From: Cupriavidus basilensis
GTDB taxonomy: Bacteria > Pseudomonadota > Gammaproteobacteria > Burkholderiales > Burkholderiaceae
Reading direction: 5' to 3'
Assembly (NCBI RefSeq): GCF_008801925.2
Contig: NZ_CP062804.1
Coordinates: 930,001 to 994,000, forward strand
DNA: 64,000 bases
Shown: piece by piece, positions 62,157-64,000 of the stretch
Layout: each line of letters begins with the position of its first letter
Position numbering within the stretch: position 1 is the first letter of the stretch
Notes under the pieces: model-generated
Told to the model about the DNA's origin: nothing
What the model saw: the letters and a program-made list of their open reading frames with translations, nothing else
Databases searched by the model: none
Translations under genes and position numbers: made by a program

Positions 62157-63044
62157 ATGCGCAACCTAGACGAAGAGACCATCACCCAGGCCGTGCTGGC
62201 GCGGCATGCCGACATGCCCAACGGGCGGATGAAGGAGATCATGACCAGCCTGGTCCAGCATCTCCACGCCTTTGCCCGCGAGGTGCATCTCACCGAGGCC
62301 GAATGGGCCGAAGGCATCAAGTTCCTGACCGAAGTCGGCCACACTTGCACCGGCAGCCGGCAGGAGTTCATCCTGCTGTCCGACACGCTTGGCCTGTCCA
62401 CGCTGGTCACGGCGCAGAACCACAAGAAGCCGCGCGGCTGCACCGAGGCCACTGTGTTCGGGCCGTTCTACGTGGACGACGCGCCAGAGTACGAGCTGGG
62501 CGCCGACGTGGCCAACGGCATGACCGGCGAACCGTGCTACGTCAGCGGCAAGGTCAAGAGCGTGACGGGCGAGGCGGTGCCGAACGCGCGGCTGGAAGTC
62601 TGGCAGGCGGATTCGGAAGGCTTCTACGATGTGCAGCAGGCAGGGCTCGATGGCCACCAGGGCCGCGGCACGCTGATAGCCGACGAGCGCGGCGGCTTTC
62701 ACTTCAAGTCGATCGTCGCCGAGTGCTACCCGATTCCGCACGACGGCCCGGTGGGCCGCATGCTCGATGCCATGGGCCGCCATCCGTGGCGTCCCGCGCA
62801 CCTGCACTTCATGATCTCGGCGCCGGGGTTTGAGACGCTCATCACCCATGTGTTCCGCGAGGGCGGCGAATACCTGGATTCCGATGCGGTCTTCGGTGTG
62901 CGCAGCTCCCTCATCGGGGACTGGGTGCGGCACGAGGCCGGCACCGCCCCGGATGGCACGCCATCGGCCACGCCGTTTTACACGCTGGATTTCGATTTCA
63001 TTCTCAACCCGGTACCGGCAGCGCCGGCGCCGACCCGGAGGTAG
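62157..63044 (+). CDS. Intradiol ring-cleavage dioxygenase, hydroxyquinol/catechol 1,2-dioxygenase type
   Basis: The 295-residue protein has the N-terminal helical linker domain (LVQHLHAFAREVHLTEAEWAEGIKFL) and the beta-sandwich core. The Fe(III) ligands Tyr157 (EGFYDVQ), Tyr191 (AECYPIPHDGP), His215 and His217 (WRPAHLHFMI) are present. TEATVFGPFYVDDAPEYELG is like that of hydroxyquinol dioxygenases. It opens the ring between the two hydroxyls; hydroxyquinol gives maleylacetate, the substrate of the enzyme at 52669. Catechol or chlorocatechol cannot be excluded. It follows the ABC importer genes with a 12-bp repeat block between. Confidence 0.9.
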   Translation: MRNLDEETITQAVLARHADMPNGRMKEIMTSLVQHLHAFAREVHLTEAEWAEGIKFLTEVGHTCTGSRQEFILLSDTLGLSTLVTAQNHKKPRGCTEATVFGPFYVDDAPEYELGADVANGMTGEPCYVSGKVKSVTGEAVPNARLEVWQADSEGFYDVQQAGLDGHQGRGTLIADERGGFHFKSIVAECYPIPHDGPVGRMLDAMGRHPWRPAHLHFMISAPGFETLITHVFREGGEYLDSDAVFGVRSSLIGDWVRHEAGTAPDGTPSATPFYTLDFDFILNPVPAAPAPTRR

Positions 63045-63049
63045 GCCTC

Positions 63050-63352
63050 ATGCTGTTCGTATTCCATCTTCTCGACAAGCCCGGCACGGGCGAACTGCGC
63101 GCCCGCGTGCGCCCGGCGCACAAGGTTTATCTCGGCGCCAAGGCCGACAGCATCGCTTTCGCGGGCCCGCTGCTGGCCGAGGACGGCACCACCATGGCCG
63201 GCAGCCTGCTGGTGATCGATTTTCCGTCGCTTGCCGAGGCCAAGGCGTGGCTGGCCGGCGAGCCCTTCACGCAGGCCGGCGTTTATGGGCAGTCGACCGT
63301 GCATGGCTTTAGCAACCTGTGGCCGCAGAAGGTCGGTTTCCCGCCGGCCTGA
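63050..63352 (+). CDS. YciI-like protein
   Basis: The 100-residue protein (MLFVFHLLDKPGTGELRARVRPAHKVYL...) has the ferredoxin-like fold of YciI proteins: IAFAGPLLAEDGTTMAGSLLVIDFPSLAEAKAWLAGEPF and the C-terminal GVYGQSTVHGFSNLW. Members act in some dechlorination or isomerisation steps of aromatic catabolism, for instance as muconolactone or dienelactone-related enzymes, but most are of unknown function. It lies 5 bases after the dioxygenase stop, so it is in the same operon. Confidence 0.8.
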   Translation: MLFVFHLLDKPGTGELRARVRPAHKVYLGAKADSIAFAGPLLAEDGTTMAGSLLVIDFPSLAEAKAWLAGEPFTQAGVYGQSTVHGFSNLWPQKVGFPPA

Positions 63353-63357
63353 CGTGA

Positions 63358-63393
63358 AGAACATCGAGAACATCAAGAACATCAGGAAAATCA
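63358..63393. repeat. 9-bp tandem repeat, 4 copies
   Basis: Units AGAACATCG, AGAACATCA, AGAACATCA and GGAAAATCA separate the YciI-like and Dabb genes. Confidence 0.6.
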
Positions 63394-63428
63394 GCCAAGA
63401 TCCGCCAAGATCGGCAAAGGGAGAAATC

Positions 63429-63740
63429 GTGTCCATCGTCAAACACATCGTGATGTGGAACCTGCGCGGAGAAACCGAAGTCGACAAGCAAGACGCCGTG
63501 GCGCGGCTCAAGCTTGCGTTCGAAGGGCTTCGCGGCCGGATCCCCGGAATGCGCCACCTGGAAGTTGGCGTGGACTCCAGCAAGGTCAACTACGCCTGCG
63601 ACGTGGTCCTGTACTCCGAGTTCGAATCGCAGACGGCGCTGGAAGGGTACGCCACCCACCCGGAGCACCTGCGGGTGAAGGAGGAACTGGGTGACTTGCG
63701 CATTGCACGCCACCAGGTGGACTACGAGCCGTCTGCGTGA
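63429..63740 (+). CDS. Dabb (stress-responsive A/B barrel) family protein
   Basis: The 103-residue protein begins VSIVKHIVMWNLRGETEVDKQDAVARLKLAFEGLRGRIPGM and has the dimeric alpha/beta-barrel pattern (DVVLYSEFESQTALEGYATHPEHLRVKEEL) of Dabb proteins, which may act as small enzymes or stabilisers. I start at GTG 63429, six bases after GGGAG. It is the last gene of the hydroxyquinol-type operon. A direct catalytic role in the pathway is possible but not shown. Confidence 0.85.
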   Translation: MSIVKHIVMWNLRGETEVDKQDAVARLKLAFEGLRGRIPGMRHLEVGVDSSKVNYACDVVLYSEFESQTALEGYATHPEHLRVKEELGDLRIARHQVDYEPSA

Positions 63741-63814
63741 ATGGCATAGAGAGGGAAACGGGAGGCGGTCAGGCGCTGCGCGCGCCGGTCCGCCTTTGTC
63801 CGCCTTGGTGCGCT

Positions 63815-64000
63815 TCAGTCTCGGTCCCGGCCAGCGCTGCGTGACATCAGCAGGCCCAGGATGATGCCTACGCCAACCGCCATGCCCATGGACCGCAGCG
63901 GCTGCGCCTTGACATAAGCCGCGGTGTCTTCCGCGCGCTGCGTGATCTGCTGGCGCACGTTGTCCGAGATGCCTTTGGCCGCCTCCTTGGTCGTGGCCAT
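63815..64000 (-). CDS. DUF883 family membrane-anchored protein (cut by window edge)
   Basis: The minus strand is open from the window edge, where an ATG happens to lie at 64000, to a stop at 63815. The 61 visible residues, ATTKEAAKGISDNVRQQITQ then RAEDTAAYVKAQP, end in GMAVGVGIILGLLMSRSAGRDRD, a C-terminal membrane segment with a charged tail. This is the pattern of the ElaB/YqjD (DUF883) proteins, which tether ribosomes to the membrane in stationary phase. The usual N-terminal half is probably outside the window, so the visible ATG may not be the true start. Confidence 0.7.
   Translation of the reverse strand: MATTKEAAKGISDNVRQQITQRAEDTAAYVKAQPLRSMGMAVGVGIILGLLMSRSAGRDRD

Overview
The window is a GC-rich bacterial chromosome or megaplasmid segment. 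The closest overall fit is a Cupriavidus/Ralstonia-type member of the Burkholderiales. Supporting signs are the many MocR, LysR, IclR, AraC and Lrp regulators, a Bug-type tricarboxylate receptor, an AcdR-AcdS pair, an AAHS aromatic-acid transporter, and intergenic REP-like hairpins of the kind common in that group. No database search was possible, so the genus is an inference. The content is metabolic and accessory. There are no rRNA, tRNA, CRISPR, transposase or prophage modules.

Layout. 1-5.4 kb: the start of a CapD/WbpM-type polysaccharide enzyme (minus strand, cut by the window edge), then two homologous genes with a possible uracil-DNA-glycosylase-like fold on either side of an AraC-family regulator. 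5.4-12.9 kb: a cell-surface group made of an Ala-rich lipoprotein, a beta-barrel outer-membrane protein, an EAL phosphodiesterase, an orphan NifQ-like protein, a small secreted protein and a collagen-like lipoprotein with a phage tail-collar domain. 13.1-23.7 kb: a MocR regulator facing a complete Nit1C cluster (MSMEG_0572 family, nitrilase, radical SAM, GNAT, AIR-synthase-like, MSMEG_0570 family, flavoprotein). The cluster runs without a break into an LnmK-like acyltransferase/decarboxylase and a methylmalonyl-CoA mutase. 24.1-32.8 kb: fumarase C, a TonB-dependent siderophore receptor, and an IclR-controlled D-tartrate locus with a DHDPS-family lyase, a broken SDR gene, D-tartrate dehydratase and a Bug receptor.

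32.9-40.3 kb: a 2-oxoacid dehydrogenase operon (E1 alpha, E1 beta, E2), an EAL-PAS-PAS protein, and the divergent acdR-acdS pair for ACC deaminase. 40.4-48.3 kb: a LysR-controlled aromatic 2-oxoacid cluster with a benzoylformate-decarboxylase-like enzyme, aldehyde dehydrogenase, ketopantoate-reductase-like protein, AAHS transporter and alpha/beta hydrolase. 48.3-52.3 kb: a siroheme sulfite/nitrite reductase with its DUF934 partner, a VapC toxin carrying only a stub of antitoxin, and a membrane-anchored hydrolase. 52.7-63.7 kb: a catabolic locus with maleylacetate reductase, an HIBADH-like dehydrogenase, a LysR regulator, an amidohydrolase, a ribose-type ABC importer, a hydroxyquinol/catechol-type intradiol dioxygenase, a YciI-like protein and a Dabb protein. 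The dioxygenase and maleylacetate reductase together are the lower hydroxyquinol pathway; the ABC importer and the amidohydrolase suggest an imported, possibly nitrogen-containing substrate. The window ends in a DUF883-type membrane protein.

Three things stand out. First, the Nit1C operon is extended by an LnmK-like protein and a mutase that both work on methylmalonyl-CoA. Second, short tandem repeats (7-14 bp units, 3-8 copies) sit immediately upstream of many start codons, and in a few places inside genes. Third, several regulatory arrays are visible: three IclR-type operators about 100 bp apart with a terminator between them, a seven-unit 11-bp array before the AraC gene, and a candidate small RNA.
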